DNA of 64,000 bases from [Actinomadura] parvosata subsp. kistnae (GTDB lineage Bacteria; Actinomycetota; Actinomycetes; Streptosporangiales; Streptosporangiaceae). The DNA is taken from positions 426,259 through 490,258 of the forward strand of contig NZ_OOHJ01000005.1 of NCBI RefSeq assembly GCF_900323885.1, written 5' to 3'. Each line of letters opens with the position of its first letter. Within the stretch, counting starts at the first letter, position 1. The notes under the pieces are model-generated. The model ran no database searches. It saw nothing but the letters and a program-made list of their open reading frames with translations, and was not told the DNA's origin. The position numbers and the translations under genes are program-made. Shown one piece after another: positions 62,317 to 64,000 of the stretch.

Positions 62317-64000
62317 TGAAGCCGATGCTTCGAGTGATCGCCTGCGGCTCCGTCGACGACGGCAAGTCCACCCTCATCGGCCGGCTGCTCGCCGGCACCG
62401 GCAGCGCCACCGAGGACCAGCTCGACTACGCCCGGCGCACCCGGCGCGGCGGCTCCACGATCCCCGCCGGGGCGGTGGACTACTCGCTGCTGACCGACGG
62501 CCTGGAGGCCGAGCACGAGCAGGGCATCACGATCGACGTCGCCTACCTGTTCCTGGACCTGCCGTCCGGCCGGCGCGTGATCATCGCCGACGCGCCGGGG
62601 CACGAGCAGTACACGCGCAACATGGCGGTGGCGGCGTCCACCGCCGACGTCGCCGTGCTCCTCGTGGACGCCACCAAGGGCGTGCGCGAGCAGACCCACC
62701 GGCACCTGGCCATCTGCGCGCTGATGGGCGTGCGGGCCGTCATCGCTGTGGTCAACAAGCTCGACGCGCTGGACTACGACCAGGCCGTGTTCGACCGGCT
62801 GGCCGGCGAGGTGCGGGCGGCGGCCGACGGGTACGGCGTCACCGCGAGCGTGCTGCCCGCCAGCGCGCTCAGCGGCGACAACGTCGTCGAGCGCTCGCCG
62901 CGCCTGCCCTGGTACGACGGCCCCACCCTGCTCGACGCGCTGGCCACCTGGCAGCCGCCGCCCGCCGGGACGGCCGGCGACTACCGGCTGCCCGTCCAGT
63001 ACGTGATCCGCGCGGACGGCTTCCGCGGCTTCGCCGGCACCGTCACCGGCGGCCCCGTCCGCCAGGGCGACCCGGTCGCGGTCGCCGGCGGCGGCGCGTC
63101 CAGGATCGACCGGCTGCTCGGCCCCGGCGGCCACGACCTCCGCGAGGCCGCCCCCGGCACGCCGGTGACGGTGACGCTGGCCGACGACGTGGACGTGCGC
63201 CGCGGCGACCTGCTGACCACGCCCGGCGCCCTGCGCGACGGGCCGGCCCCCGCGACGGCGTACTCCGCCACGCTCGTCTGGACCTCCGAGGAGCCGCTCC
63301 GCCACAGCCGCTCCTACCTGCTGCTCGCCGGCTCCCGCGGCGTGCCCGCGATGGTGACGTCCGTGCGCGGCCGGATGGAGGTGGTGTCGGGCAAGCAGCT
63401 CGCCGCCCGTACGCTCGGGCTCAACGACATCGGCACCGTCGAGCTGACCACCGACACCCCCGTCAGCCTGGACGCCTACCAGGAGTGCCGCGACACCGGC
63501 AGCTTCCTGCTCGTGGACCGGGTCACCAAGGAGACCGTCGCGGCCGGCATGGTGCGGCACGCGCTGCGGCGCGGCCGCAACGTCGTCCCCCACGCCTACA
63601 CCGTGGACCGGGAGGCCCGGCAGCGGCTGAAGGGGCAGCGGGCCAGGGTCCTGTGGCTGACCGGCCTGCCGGGCGCCGGCAAGTCGACCATCGCCAACGC
63701 GCTGGAGCGGCGGCTGCACGGCGTGGGGCTGCACACGTACGTGCTCGACGGCGACAACGTGCGCAGCGGGCTGAACAAGGACCTCGGGTTCACCCCCGAG
63801 GGGCGCGCCGAGAACGTGCGCCGGGTCGCCGAGCTGGCCCGCATCCTGCTGGACGCCGGCCTGATCGTGATCGTGGCGCTGGTGTCGCCGTACCGGGCGG
63901 ACCGGGCGGCGGCCAGGAGCCTGTTCGCGCCGGGCGACTTCGCCGAGGTGTGGGTGGACACCCCGGCCGAGGTGTGCGTGCGCCGGGACCCGAAGGGCCT
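62316..64000 (+). CDS. cysNC: Bifunctional sulfate adenylyltransferase subunit 1 / APS kinase (CysNC), truncated by window
   Basis: GTPase subunit of ATP sulfurylase fused to APS kinase; the product is PAPS. G1 GSVDDGKST (residues 11-19), G3 DAPGHEQYTRNM, G4 NKLD, then the beta-barrel domain 2, and from about residue 450 the APS kinase P-loop TGLPGAGKST and DGDNVRSGLNKDLGFTPEGRAENVRR. The reading frame is open to the right edge (561 codons visible of about 600-640). A dedicated PAPS supply fits the sulfotransferase of this cluster, although housekeeping sulfate assimilation cannot be excluded. Confidence 0.94.
   Translation, partial: MKPMLRVIACGSVDDGKSTLIGRLLAGTGSATEDQLDYARRTRRGGSTIPAGAVDYSLLTDGLEAEHEQGITIDVAYLFLDLPSGRRVIIADAPGHEQYTRNMAVAASTADVAVLLVDATKGVREQTHRHLAICALMGVRAVIAVVNKLDALDYDQAVFDRLAGEVRAAADGYGVTASVLPASALSGDNVVERSPRLPWYDGPTLLDALATWQPPPAGTAGDYRLPVQYVIRADGFRGFAGTVTGGPVRQGDPVAVAGGGASRIDRLLGPGGHDLREAAPGTPVTVTLADDVDVRRGDLLTTPGALRDGPAPATAYSATLVWTSEEPLRHSRSYLLLAGSRGVPAMVTSVRGRMEVVSGKQLAARTLGLNDIGTVELTTDTPVSLDAYQECRDTGSFLLVDRVTKETVAAGMVRHALRRGRNVVPHAYTVDREARQRLKGQRARVLWLTGLPGAGKSTIANALERRLHGVGLHTYVLDGDNVRSGLNKDLGFTPEGRAENVRRVAELARILLDAGLIVIVALVSPYRADRAAARSLFAPGDFAEVWVDTPAEVCVRRDPKG

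Overview
The window is very GC-rich, uses GTG and TTG starts alongside ATG, has many ATGA/GTGA stop-start overlaps, and carries actinomycete hallmarks (2-methylisoborneol genes, CGNR regulators, an ECF41 sigma factor, a CebR-type operator, NRPS genes with an MbtH partner). It is a filamentous actinomycete chromosome, most plausibly Streptosporangiaceae (Nonomuraea-like); that genus guess is inference. No tRNA, rRNA, CRISPR, insertion sequence or phage gene was seen.

Layout. 1-4913: a tight catabolic operon (sugar-type ABC ATPase, two HAD phosphatases, inositol-monophosphatase-family enzyme, methylmalonate-semialdehyde dehydrogenase), possibly for inositol or polyol phosphates. 4919-13178: stress and housekeeping genes (secreted beta-propeller-like protein, VOC protein, YdeP-type molybdoenzyme, Dps, TetR with a divergent flavin monooxygenase, hydrolase, SDR). 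13479-16941: an encapsulin operon, with a family 2B shell protein carrying a cyclic-nucleotide-binding domain, its expected cargo 2-methylisoborneol synthase, and geranyl diphosphate 2-C-methyltransferase. 17088-28638: SDR, esterase/TetR, MFS pump with a divergent CGNR regulator, acyl-CoA ligase, amino-acid permease, ECF41 sigma factor with a recognisable promoter, and an XRE-cupin regulator divergent from a fused thioredoxin-reductase-like/methyltransferase protein. 28700-31564: manA, then TetR plus an ABC ATPase whose permease is missing. 31575-35997: an AraC regulator and a coupled three-gene operon (cucumopine-synthase/Pictet-Spenglerase-like protein, FAD amine oxidase, cytochrome P450). 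36133-41337: PaoABC-like molybdenum aldehyde oxidoreductase and a MOSC protein. 41375-43830: a secreted CBM2 protein under a perfect CebR box, and a membrane-anchored hypothetical.

43876-64000 is the most striking part, a candidate biosynthetic gene cluster. One arm (minus strand) encodes a divergent argininosuccinate-synthase paralogue, an aldo/keto reductase and a sulfotransferase. The other arm (plus strand) encodes a free-standing A-T-R amino-acid reductase, MbtH, a C-A-T NRPS module, a thioesterase, two unlike acyl-CoA dehydrogenases, an aspartokinase and an efflux pump, followed by a CGNR regulator, a GNAT protein and CysD/CysNC for PAPS. A plausible reading is: activated amino acid -> aldehyde (R domain) -> alcohol (AKR) -> sulfate ester (sulfotransferase with PAPS). 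A shared palindromic motif (GNNACC/GGTTAC half-sites about 24 bp apart) precedes the NRPS arm, the CGNR gene and cysD, and a related one precedes the other CGNR gene.

Data-quality caution: seven otherwise intact genes are each broken by a single missing base, mostly in G/C homopolymers. This looks like sequencing or assembly error rather than decay; these genes are annotated across the break.
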